NCBI GenBank assembly: GCA_030691295.1
Contig: JAUYEQ010000599.1
Span: 1-9,512 of the forward strand
Direction of reading: 5' to 3'
DNA length: 9,512 bases
Origin: Bacteroidota bacterium
Lineage (GTDB): Bacteria; Bacteroidota; Bacteroidia; Bacteroidales; Prolixibacteraceae
The notes beneath the pieces are model-generated. The model had not been told where the DNA came from. It did no database searches and saw nothing but the letters and a program-made list of their open reading frames with translations. The translations under genes and the position numbers were made by a program. Shown here one piece after another: positions 1-6,527 of this stretch (position 1 is the stretch's first letter; every line of letters starts with the position of its first letter).

Positions 1-1
1 G

Positions 2-112
2 CACACCTTCGAAAGCACTTTTGCTCCTTACGATATTTACTCAAATGTTGGCGATAATCACACTGCGAAAGGCTGGATCGGATTTACTGTAGGGATTCGG
101 TTCGACAAATAG
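2..112 (+). CDS. C-terminal end of a probable outer-membrane beta-barrel protein (partial)
   Basis: This is an open frame entering from the left edge and ending at the TAG at 110-112, giving 36 residues. The last residues alternate polar and hydrophobic positions with aromatic residues (GWIGFTVGIRFDK), as in the closing beta-strand of a Gram-negative outer-membrane barrel. In such strands an aromatic residue near the C-terminus serves as the BAM recognition signal. The preceding part (APYDIYSNVGDNHTAKG) reads like a periplasmic turn or loop. The hairpin terminator at 141-173 follows, as expected after a real 3' end. The barrel family cannot be named from 36 residues. A periplasmic or secreted beta-rich protein is the alternative. 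Confidence 0.55.
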   Translation, partial: HTFESTFAPYDIYSNVGDNHTAKGWIGFTVGIRFDK

Positions 113-140
113 TCTGAAATTAAGGAAACAGATAATGTAA

Positions 141-173
141 AAGCCCTGCCAATTTTATTAACTGGCAGGGCTT
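141..173. terminator. Bidirectional intrinsic terminator hairpin between convergent genes
   Basis: A perfect 11-bp stem, AAGCCCTGCCA (141-151) with TGGCAGGGCTT (163-173), encloses an 11-base AT-rich loop. It lies between the plus-strand stop at 112 and the minus-strand stop at 197, the usual place for a shared terminator. Read on the minus strand the stem is followed by TTTT, so termination should be better for the minus-strand hydE and dehydrogenase transcripts. On the plus strand the following tract (TTCTAAATAAA) is a poorer U-run. Confidence 0.8.
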
Positions 174-196
174 CTAAATAAAAGTGTAACGATTTA

Positions 197-1564
197 TCAA
201 AGGTTTTCGCCATAAGCCCAACCTTCGCGTGCAGGCTCTTTAATGTAGGCATCCAGCTCCGGATGATTGGTAACTTTCATATTTTCAGCATCATATTCAA
301 TGCGTGTATTAAAACGCTGGGCCAAAACTCCAGTCAGCGACATCTCCATCAATTTTGTGGAATAATCGAAATTCGAACCCGGCAAAGTTCCGTTTTTAAT
401 GGCATCAATCCATTCACGCTGCGGATTTTCTTCAAATGTTCTTGGAATTGTTTGAGCCGGCAAGCTCTTCTGAAATTCGGACCACTCATCGCCGGGCAAT
501 AATATTTTCGGTTGATTTGGCCGTCCGCCGGTCATTAAACAGTGTTTGTCGCCAACCATGATCATTCCGCTTCCGGGTAATTTCTCAAGGTTCCATTCCG
601 GACGGTTTTCCGGTTTCAAACCACCTTCGTGCCAGCGCATTGTGATCGGTACTTTTTCTCCGCGTGCAGGAAAATCCCAGCGAATAATGGCCTGATCAGA
701 AACAAATCCGTTATCAGGAACAGGCGATTTGAACTCAGCTTCAACCACATCGGGCATTCCCATGTCCAACGACCAGAAAGGTGCATCGAGCGTGTGGCAA
801 CACCAGTCGCCCAGTTCGCCGTTGCCGAAATCGAACCAGCTGCGCCATGTTTTTGGTGCATAAATTCCGTTGTAAGGGCGGAAAGCTGCGGGTCCCAACC
901 ACAAATCCCAATCGAAATACTCCGGAATGGGTTGTTCTGCAGGTGGAAAACTTTCAGGTTTATCGAAGTATTTTCCAGGGCCAAAAGTTGGTCCGTCGAA
1001 CCAGGCAATAACTTCAGTTACATTTCCGAGAATTCCTGCTTCATACCATTCTTTTACCTGACGGATTCCGTTGGTGGCATGTCCCTGATTGGCCATTTGG
1101 GTTACAACTCCGTAGTGTTTTGCGGCTTTCTGGAGGGTACGCAATTGCCAGATGTTGTGAGCCAACGGTTTTTCAACAATCACATGTTTGCCTAATTCCA
1201 TTGCTGCCATTGCTGCCGGAAAGTGTGTGTGGTCTGGGGTGCAAACCATCACTGCGTCAATTTCCTTGTGCATTTCGTCTAACATTACCCTGAAATCCTT
1301 GTACCGTTTGGCATTTGGCATCACTTTAAAACCTTCAGCCGCGCGGTTGTCATCGACATCGCAAAGCGCGACAATATTTTCGTTCCACGTTGGATCCTTC
1401 TGGTTAATCAGTTTGCTCCAGTTTGATTTGCCTTGTCCACCAATGCCAATAACTGCTATATTTAAACGGTTGGATGGAGAACAACTCATCATGTTCGGGA
1501 TAAAAAATGCACCGGCGGAAAGTATAGATGCCGATTTGAGAAAATCTCTTCTTGTTGGTTTCAT
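197..1564 (-). CDS. Tat-exported Gfo/Idh/MocA family oxidoreductase
   Basis: This 455-residue protein is a probable NAD(P)-dependent sugar or sugar-derivative dehydrogenase. Residues 1-28 form a Tat signal: twin arginines in TRRDFLK, a hydrophobic stretch, then MMSC with Cys28 as a possible lipidation site. The Rossmann nucleotide-binding loop follows at 40-45 (GIGGQG), and the family motif EKP is at 131-133 (VIVEKPLAH). The C-terminal substrate domain carries GDWCCHTLD, with Asp253, His257 and Asp260 in the places of the usual DxxxHxxD catalytic and substrate residues. Length and export signal are typical of the large Bacteroidota set used in periplasmic glycan breakdown, but the substrate is not readable. 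The start places the RR motif at residues 5-6. It lies 46 bases downstream of hydE on the same strand and may be read through from it, though no functional link is apparent. A degenerate -7-like TACATTTA (complement of 1595-1602) could give it its own promoter. Confidence 0.9.
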   Translation of the reverse strand: MKPTRRDFLKSASILSAGAFFIPNMMSCSPSNRLNIAVIGIGGQGKSNWSKLINQKDPTWNENIVALCDVDDNRAAEGFKVMPNAKRYKDFRVMLDEMHKEIDAVMVCTPDHTHFPAAMAAMELGKHVIVEKPLAHNIWQLRTLQKAAKHYGVVTQMANQGHATNGIRQVKEWYEAGILGNVTEVIAWFDGPTFGPGKYFDKPESFPPAEQPIPEYFDWDLWLGPAAFRPYNGIYAPKTWRSWFDFGNGELGDWCCHTLDAPFWSLDMGMPDVVEAEFKSPVPDNGFVSDQAIIRWDFPARGEKVPITMRWHEGGLKPENRPEWNLEKLPGSGMIMVGDKHCLMTGGRPNQPKILLPGDEWSEFQKSLPAQTIPRTFEENPQREWIDAIKNGTLPGSNFDYSTKLMEMSLTGVLAQRFNTRIEYDAENMKVTNHPELDAYIKEPAREGWAYGENL

Positions 1565-1610
1565 AGTTGGTTTATAAATATTTAGTTCAGGCTATAAATG
1601 TAGAAAATAT

Positions 1611-2711
1611 TCACTTCAAAAAATGTTTCGAATCGCCCCATTCGCCGTAACCAATTTCGCAGCCTGAAATTTCAATCCGGGCTTCCAGACAGTTTTTGCA
1701 CAATTCGGCATCTTCATCCAGGCAAGGTTTGTCTTCGTACAACTGGTATTCTTTGCGGTATTTTACCGATGTTAGATTTGGCATCAGGATGTTGGCTCCG
1801 ATGGTTAGCGCTTTTTCGCGTCCTGCCGGATCAATCGCCTGCAAAGCTGTTGCCGCCGCAATGTTGATGTCGGGCATCAGCAAACGCAAGGTCGCAACCA
1901 TTTTCAGGGCAAGATCAAACCGCTCCTGTTTGGTTTTAATGTTTTTCCTGAATTTATAAAGCGGAGTATCTTCGTGCTCAATGTACGGCCCCATTCCAAC
2001 CATGTCAACATCAATTTGTTTGAAGAACAAAAGATCGTCGGCCAGATCTTCAATGGTTTGAAATGGAAAACCGATCATCACACCGGTTCCGACCTGATAG
2101 CCGGTTGCCTTTAAATCTTTCAATGCCTGAAGTCTTCGGTCGAAGCTGTGAAAATCATTTTCAGGATGAATTTTTCGGTACAGATCAGGATTGGAACTTT
2201 CGACCCGAAGCAAATAACGGTGCGCCCCGCTTTCGCGCCACTGGCGGTAGGTTTCGAAGGTTTGTTCTCCGCACGAAAGCGTAATTCCAAGTTCTCCGCC
2301 GGATAGTTCCTTGATTTTCCGGAGCAGCAAATTAACCCGATTTACAAATGCGGGAGACGACAATTCACCAGACTGAAGCACCACAGATCCAAATCGGTTT
2401 TCCCATGCAAAGCGGCAGGCTTCCAGAATTTCGTCGTCGGTAGCCTCGTAGCGAATTACTTTTTCGTTGCTTTTCCTGATTCCGCAGTAAAGACAGTCTT
2501 TGGCGCAGATGTTCGAGAATTCAACCAATCCACGGAAATATACTTTGTTACCAACCGTTTGCAGTTTAACGGCTTGTGCACGCTGAAACAGTTGCTGTCG
2601 CTCAGCTCCTTCGGCGCTTATCAGCCTTACCAGTTCTTCGCGGGTGAACTGGGTGTTCAGCAGTATGTCTGAAATTTTTTTCATCTGTTGCGAAGATACA
2701 AAATTTGACAT
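1611..2711 (-). CDS. hydE: [FeFe]-hydrogenase H-cluster radical SAM maturase HydE
   Basis: HydE is a radical SAM enzyme that, with HydG and HydF, builds the diiron subcluster of the [FeFe]-hydrogenase active site. The 366-residue protein has the radical SAM [4Fe-4S] motif CAKDCLYC (Cys69, Cys73, Cys76) followed by GIRKSN, as is usual for HydE. VLQSGE follows, then the GVMIGFPFQT and MGPYIEHEDTPL segments characteristic of the family. Cys330, Cys338 and Cys341 form CX7CX2C, the same spacing as the accessory cluster site of Thermotoga HydE, which is absent in some other HydE proteins. The ATG at 2711 was kept; Met10 (MKKISDIL) is an equally plausible start. No hydF, hydG or hydrogenase subunit lies in the window. 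The related radical SAM protein PylB is the main alternative, but the accessory cysteines and length favour HydE. The gene is divergent from marR with 90 bases between starts. Confidence 0.88.
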   Translation of the reverse strand: MSNFVSSQQMKKISDILLNTQFTREELVRLISAEGAERQQLFQRAQAVKLQTVGNKVYFRGLVEFSNICAKDCLYCGIRKSNEKVIRYEATDDEILEACRFAWENRFGSVVLQSGELSSPAFVNRVNLLLRKIKELSGGELGITLSCGEQTFETYRQWRESGAHRYLLRVESSNPDLYRKIHPENDFHSFDRRLQALKDLKATGYQVGTGVMIGFPFQTIEDLADDLLFFKQIDVDMVGMGPYIEHEDTPLYKFRKNIKTKQERFDLALKMVATLRLLMPDINIAAATALQAIDPAGREKALTIGANILMPNLTSVKYRKEYQLYEDKPCLDEDAELCKNCLEARIEISGCEIGYGEWGDSKHFLK

Positions 2712-2770
2712 TCGGGCGGAAAGAAGCCTTGCTCATGCGTTAGGGAATAAAAAAATGTGAATTGACGGAA

Positions 2771-2792
2771 ATAGTTAGAATATACTAACTAT
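2771..2792. promoter_or_regulatory. Probable MarR operator (site A), upstream of marR
   Basis: This is a 22-base interrupted palindrome with 8-base arms ATAGTTAG and CTAACTAT around AATATA. Only one symmetric base pair is mismatched. The centre is 20 bases before the marR start, and the site overlaps the -7-like element at 2790-2797, so binding there would block RNA polymerase. A second copy (site B, 3232-3251) matches 17 of 20 bases in the same register. Size, symmetry and placement are typical of autorepressing MarR proteins. Binding is inferred, not shown. The site also lies 60 bases upstream of divergent hydE. Confidence 0.75.
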
Positions 2793-2797
2793 ATTTG
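2790..2797 (+). promoter_or_regulatory. Bacteroidota -7 promoter element for marR
   Basis: TATATTTG is an exact match to TAnnTTTG. It ends four bases before the marR ATG and overlaps the last three bases of operator site A. No TTTG box lies at the expected 19-21-base spacing; the nearest TTG is at 2762-2764, with a 25-base spacer. If used, transcription would start at or next to the ATG, giving a leaderless or almost leaderless mRNA. Confidence 0.45.
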
Positions 2798-2801
2798 CCG
2801 C

Positions 2802-3218
2802 ATGGAAAAACTGGTTGAAGCTATTGCGAAACTTTCGCGCGAGATTGGCCACATGGAAGAAGCGGCCAAAGATCAATTCGATTTTAAGGAATTGACATTG
2901 ACGCAAATGAATTATCTGGAGACCATCAGCCAGTTGGGAAACCCCAATTTGACGGAGTTGGCTGCCGAGATGCACATGACCAAGCCTACCACAAAAGTAG
3001 CTGTTGATAAGCTGATAGAGAAGGGTTTTATCTTCCGGGTGAAGTCAGATGAAGACCGCCGGAGTGCCCATTTTCATCTTACTGTGAAGGGAAAGCTGAT
3101 CAATCATACCCACGATTTTGCACACAAACAAATGGCTGAGCTGATTAAACTGAAGTTGGATCAGACTGAGGTTGGACTGCTCGAAATGTTGCTCGAAAAG
3201 GTCTTCCGCAAACAATAA
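2802..3218 (+). CDS. MarR-family winged helix-turn-helix transcriptional regulator
   Basis: This 138-residue protein has MarR-family length. An N-terminal dimerisation helix (about 1-30) leads into the wHTH: LTLTQMNYLETI (31-42), a helix pair with NLTELAAEMHMTKPTTKVAVDKL (49-71) including the recognition helix, and a wing with the characteristic DEDRRS segment (83-88). A C-terminal dimerisation helix ends in FRKQ. It most likely represses itself and the adjacent ATPase gene, because near-identical pseudo-palindromes stand before both. The inducer is unknown; a metal ion or small molecule connected with the pump is an inference. The ATG at 2802 gives the usual N-terminal helix. Met18 (2853) would remove most of it, although the promoter-like element very close to 2802 keeps that option open. 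The ATPase follows after 40 bases. Confidence 0.9.
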   Translation: MEKLVEAIAKLSREIGHMEEAAKDQFDFKELTLTQMNYLETISQLGNPNLTELAAEMHMTKPTTKVAVDKLIEKGFIFRVKSDEDRRSAHFHLTVKGKLINHTHDFAHKQMAELIKLKLDQTEVGLLEMLLEKVFRKQ

Positions 3219-3231
3219 TAATTTATGCAAT

Positions 3232-3251
3232 TAGTTAGAATATTCTAATCA
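3232..3251. promoter_or_regulatory. Probable MarR operator (site B), upstream of the P-type ATPase gene
   Basis: TAGTTAGAATATTCTAATCA matches operator site A at 17 of 20 positions. Its core TTAGAATATTCTAA (3235-3248) is a perfect 14-base palindrome. The centre lies 17 bases before the ATPase ATG, about the same offset as site A to marR. This suggests that the ATPase has its own regulated promoter in addition to any read-through from marR, although I see no clear TAnnTTTG element in the 40-base gap. Confidence 0.72.
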
Positions 3252-3258
3252 GACAACC

Positions 3259-5805
3259 ATGACCATCGATTTAAAATCAGAAAAATACAAAGGACTGACC
3301 AATAATCAGGTTCAGCAGAAACAACTTAGTGAAGGACTAAATGAATTGCCATCGTCAAAACCAAAGAATTTGTTTGCAATTGCATGGGGTGTGGTTAAAG
3401 AACCCATGTTTTTGCTGTTGGTTGCCTGTGGCGCTTTGTACCTTATTTTGGGCGATGTACAGGAAGGATTGATGTTGCTGGGCTTTGTTTTTGTGATCAT
3501 GGGGATCGAATTTTATCAGGAAAAGAAAACCGAAAAGGCGCTGGATGCTCTGAAAGACATGGCAAGTCCGCGTGCATTGGTGATTCGGGAGGGGATTGAA
3601 AAACGCATTGCAGGCCGCGATGTGGTGACCGACGATCTGGTGGTTTTACAGGAGGGCGACCGTGTTCCTGCCGATGCCACGGTTTTATATTCGGTGAACC
3701 TGATGGCCGACGAATCGCTGCTGACCGGCGAGTCGGTTTCGGTGCGGAAATCGGAATGGAACGGCGCTGACAAAAATACCCATCCCGGTGGCGATGATTT
3801 ACCTTTTGTGTATTCGGGTTCGATGATCGTTCAGGGTAATGGTATCGTAAAAGTTACCGCCATTGGTTCGGATACTGAAATTGGGAAAATCGGAAAAGCG
3901 CTTGATTCGGTCGTTGAGGAACCTACCAAGCTGAAAACGGAAATGGCAACATTGGTTAAACGACTTGCCATCATTGGTATTTTAATGTGCGTATTGGTTA
4001 TCGCTGTATATACACTTACCCGTGGCGATTTACTGAAAGGTTTTCTGGCCGGAATTACCCTTGCAATGGCCATGTTGCCCGAAGAATTTCCGGTTGTGCT
4101 GACGGTTTTTATGGCACTTGGCGCATGGCGGATGTCGAAGAAAAACGTACTGACGCGCAAACCTTCAGCCGTTGAAACACTGGGTTCGGCAACGGTTTTG
4201 TGTACCGATAAAACGGGAACGCTCACTCAAAATAAAATGACGGTTACCCGTCTTTACAATGGAGAAAACTTTCATACCGTCAGTAAATCAAACGGTTTTC
4301 CTGATGAGTTTCACGAAATAATCGAATACGGAATTTTGTCGAGCCAGACCAACCCGTTTGACCCGATGGAACGCGCCATTACCAACATGGGCGAGGCTTA
4401 TCTGCAAAATACAGAGCACATTCATACCGACTGGCAGATGGTGAAAGAATATCCACTATCGAAAGATTTGCTAGCCATGTCGAGGGTTTTTACCAATCAC
4501 GAAAAGCACCGGCAAACCATTGCCACCAAAGGAGCCCCGGAAGCGATTTTCGAATTGTGTCATCTTTCGGCTAATGAAATTACGAAATATTCTGCCGCAG
4601 TGGCTGAAATGGCTTCGGCCGGATTGCGGGTTCTGGGCGTGGCCAAATCGATGATTGGCGCTGAAAATCTTCCGGAAATTCAGCACGATTTCGATTTTGA
4701 ATTCATTGGCCTGATTGCCTTGTCGGATCCGATTCGTGAAAATGTGCCTGCTGCGGTGAAAGAATGTTACCAGGCCGGAATTCGGGTGATCATGATTACG
4801 GGCGATTATCCGGTGACTGCCATGAACATCGCCCGCGAAATAGGATTGAAAAACCATGATGTCTCGATCAGCGGGCCCGAACTTCAGGAAATGACAGAAG
4901 AAGAGTTGGCCGGGCGGATAAAGGATGTGAATGTTTTTGCACGTGTGGTTCCTGAACAGAAACTGAAGATTGTAAACGCGCTGAAACGAAACCGCGAAAT
5001 CGTTGCCATGACCGGCGATGGTGTAAACGATGCACCCGCCCTGAAAGCCGCCAACATTGGCATCGCGATGGGCGAAAAAGGAACCGATGTGGCCCGCGAA
5101 GCTTCGTCGCTGGTGCTGATGGACGATAATTTTGCTTCCATTGTGGGCGCCGTAAAAATGGGTCGCCGCATTTTCGACAACCTGCAAAAGGCTTTGGGTT
5201 ACATCTTTGCCATCCACGTTCCCATTGCCGGATTGTCGCTCATTCCGGTGTTTGTGGCCGATTGGCCGTTGTTGCTCTGGCCGGTGCACATTGTGTTTCT
5301 GGAACTGATTATCGACCCTGCCTGTTCCATTATTTTTGAAGCCGAAAAGGAAGAGAAAAATGTAATGAACCGTTCGCCAAAAGATATCAATGAGCCGTTT
5401 TTCGGGGCTAAAAAGATTTGGCTGAGTTGTTCGCAGGGAATCGGGATTCTGATGATTGTTTTTGCAGTATATTTCTTCGGAATGAAATATTATTCGGAAC
5501 AGGAAGTTCGTGCACTGGCTTTTACCACGCTGATTGCCGCCAACATCGCGGTTATTCTCTCGAACCGTTCTCGGACACGGAATATTTTCCAGATACTTAG
5601 CACTTCAAACAAAACCGTTAAATGGGTAGTTGGTGGAGCCGCTTTTTTCCTGATTTTGATCCTGAATGTGCCATTTTTATTGGAGCTTTTTCAGTTCGAA
5701 AAAATCAGTCTGACGGAAGCGTTGATCTGCATTGTTGCCGGTTTTTCTAGTATAATTTGGTTTGAAATGTACAAGGTTTGGAGAAGCAAGGAAAGCAGGA
5801 GTTAA
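3259..5805 (+). CDS. P2-like cation-transporting P-type ATPase, substrate uncertain
   Basis: This is an 848-residue inner-membrane ion pump driven by ATP. The N-terminal cation-ATPase domain begins with KGLTNNQVQQ (11-20). The actuator-domain TGES loop is at 156-159, the phosphorylation site DKTGTLT has Asp317, the nucleotide-domain KGAPE is at 424-428, and the hinge TGDGVNDAPA is at 585-594. About ten membrane segments can be read: two near 50-85, two near 233-285, and six from about 647 to 836. All catalytic elements are intact. The ion site is unusual. TM4 has PEEFP (274-278) rather than the PEGLP of SERCA-type Ca2+ pumps, TM5 has IHVPIAG in place of the SERCA Asn/Glu site, and TM6 has LELIIDPACS (Glu682, Asp686) instead of NLVTD. 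Automatic labels of calcium pump are therefore weak. Regulation by the adjacent MarR protein is inferred from the operator pair. Base composition is GC-rich compared with the genes that follow. Confidence 0.92.
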   Translation: MTIDLKSEKYKGLTNNQVQQKQLSEGLNELPSSKPKNLFAIAWGVVKEPMFLLLVACGALYLILGDVQEGLMLLGFVFVIMGIEFYQEKKTEKALDALKDMASPRALVIREGIEKRIAGRDVVTDDLVVLQEGDRVPADATVLYSVNLMADESLLTGESVSVRKSEWNGADKNTHPGGDDLPFVYSGSMIVQGNGIVKVTAIGSDTEIGKIGKALDSVVEEPTKLKTEMATLVKRLAIIGILMCVLVIAVYTLTRGDLLKGFLAGITLAMAMLPEEFPVVLTVFMALGAWRMSKKNVLTRKPSAVETLGSATVLCTDKTGTLTQNKMTVTRLYNGENFHTVSKSNGFPDEFHEIIEYGILSSQTNPFDPMERAITNMGEAYLQNTEHIHTDWQMVKEYPLSKDLLAMSRVFTNHEKHRQTIATKGAPEAIFELCHLSANEITKYSAAVAEMASAGLRVLGVAKSMIGAENLPEIQHDFDFEFIGLIALSDPIRENVPAAVKECYQAGIRVIMITGDYPVTAMNIAREIGLKNHDVSISGPELQEMTEEELAGRIKDVNVFARVVPEQKLKIVNALKRNREIVAMTGDGVNDAPALKAANIGIAMGEKGTDVAREASSLVLMDDNFASIVGAVKMGRRIFDNLQKALGYIFAIHVPIAGLSLIPVFVADWPLLLWPVHIVFLELIIDPACSIIFEAEKEEKNVMNRSPKDINEPFFGAKKIWLSCSQGIGILMIVFAVYFFGMKYYSEQEVRALAFTTLIAANIAVILSNRSRTRNIFQILSTSNKTVKWVVGGAAFFLILILNVPFLLELFQFEKISLTEALICIVAGFSSIIWFEMYKVWRSKESRS

Positions 5806-5815
5806 AGGAATTTTA

Positions 5816-5823
5816 TATATTTG
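5816..5823 (+). promoter_or_regulatory. Candidate -7 promoter element for the mntA-hepT operon
   Basis: TATATTTG is an exact match to TAnnTTTG, between the ATPase stop (5805) and the mntA ATG (5849). It would give a leader of about 20 bases. No TTTG box stands at the usual spacing (the nearest, 5777-5780, is 35 bases away), and the region is AT-rich, so chance is possible. Confidence 0.4.
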
Positions 5824-5848
5824 TCTGACACTAAGTTAATAAATACAG

Positions 5849-6145
5849 ATGATTACAAAAGACTTCATATTGAACGCTATAAAAACTCACCAATCCGATC
5901 TTTCGAAATTTGGGGTTCATTCGGTTGGTCTTTTTGGCTCGTATGTTCGCAACGAACAAACAGCAAAAAGTGATATTGATCTGTTGATAGACTTTGATCC
6001 TGAAAAAGAAAATTTTGATAATTACATGGCTTTGTGCGATTATCTGGACTCGCTTTTTCAAAACCAAAAGGTTGAAATCGTTACTAAAAACGGGCTGAGC
6101 CCGTATATCGGGCCTGCCATATTGAAGGAGGTTCAGTATGTCTAA
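5849..6145 (+). CDS. mntA: MntA-like nucleotidyltransferase antitoxin (type VII toxin-antitoxin)
   Basis: This is a minimal 98-residue nucleotidyltransferase of the DNA polymerase beta superfamily. It contains the MntA signature GSX10DXD exactly: Gly30-Ser31, then Asp42 and Asp44 in SDIDLLIDF. Glu76 in KVEIV stands where the third acidic metal ligand normally sits. Characterised MntA proteins neutralise the partner HEPN toxin by transferring AMP from ATP to a tyrosine near its RNase motif. The gene overlaps hepT by 8 bases, which supports coupled translation and a joint role. The conserved C-terminal segment LSPYIGPAILKE is also present. Base composition is much poorer in GC than the ATPase gene just upstream, suggesting acquisition. 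The enzymatic activity is inferred from the family. Confidence 0.88.
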   Translation: MITKDFILNAIKTHQSDLSKFGVHSVGLFGSYVRNEQTAKSDIDLLIDFDPEKENFDNYMALCDYLDSLFQNQKVEIVTKNGLSPYIGPAILKEVQYV

Positions 6146-6491
6146 GGAGCCTTTAGAATATCTTCACCACATACAGGACGAATGTCTTTTCATTCTATCT
6201 GCAATTGGCGCTAAAACAAATAAAGAAGAGTTGATTGCCAATGAAACCTTGAAAAGAGCCATTGTTAGAAGCCTTGAAATTATTGGTGAAGCGACAAAAA
6301 AAATACCTGCGGATTTTAAATTGAAATGGCATTCTATCAATTGGAAAAATATGGCTGGAATGCGCGACCGGTTGATACATGATTACTTGGGAGTTAACTA
6401 TTCCATTGTTTGGGATGTGGTCAAAAATAAAATTCCGGCATTATCCATTCAAATCCAAGGAGTAATTGATTCAGAAGAATCGATCAAATAG
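6138..6491 (+). CDS. hepT: HepT-like HEPN ribonuclease toxin (type VII toxin-antitoxin)
   Basis: This is a 117-residue all-helical HEPN protein (DUF86 / HepT family). The RNase motif RX4HXY is intact as RDRLIHDY (Arg76, His81, Tyr83). In studied homologues Arg and His are required for RNA cleavage, and the Tyr is the AMP acceptor modified by MntA. The upstream helix carries IVRSLEIIGEATKKIP (42-57), a conserved family segment. The start ATG lies inside the end of mntA, with an 8-base overlap. An AGGAGG-like stretch (AAGGAGG, 6125-6131) precedes the start, an unusually good Shine-Dalgarno for this phylum, though it also encodes mntA residues. A hand count over 6241-6360 gives about 33% GC. Cellular RNA targets are unknown; a role in phage defence or stabilisation is possible. 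Confidence 0.88.
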   Translation: MSKEPLEYLHHIQDECLFILSAIGAKTNKEELIANETLKRAIVRSLEIIGEATKKIPADFKLKWHSINWKNMAGMRDRLIHDYLGVNYSIVWDVVKNKIPALSIQIQGVIDSEESIK

Positions 6492-6527
6492 ACCTCCGTT
6501 TTTAATTGACTGCGCTGTGTAAATTTT

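Noticed and set aside
629..1195. 188-codon open frame on the plus strand across the dehydrogenase gene
   Set aside because: It is antisense to the conserved Gfo/Idh/MocA coding region, with no recognisable domain and no promoter or independent start signal.
4471..5289. Long open frame of 272 codons on the strand opposite the ATPase gene
   Set aside because: It is fully antisense to an intact, motif-complete P-type ATPase. Its His/Arg-rich low-complexity translation resembles no protein family I know, and it follows from codon bias of the sense gene.
6090..6104. Palindrome ACGGGCTGAGCCCGT inside mntA
   Set aside because: It has a one-base centre, so it is a poor RNA hairpin, and it lies within the conserved coding segment LSPYIGP. 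No terminator-like T-run follows.
6492..6527. Terminator between the convergent hepT and ychJ genes
   Set aside because: T-runs are present, but no stable inverted repeat could be found in this 36-base gap.
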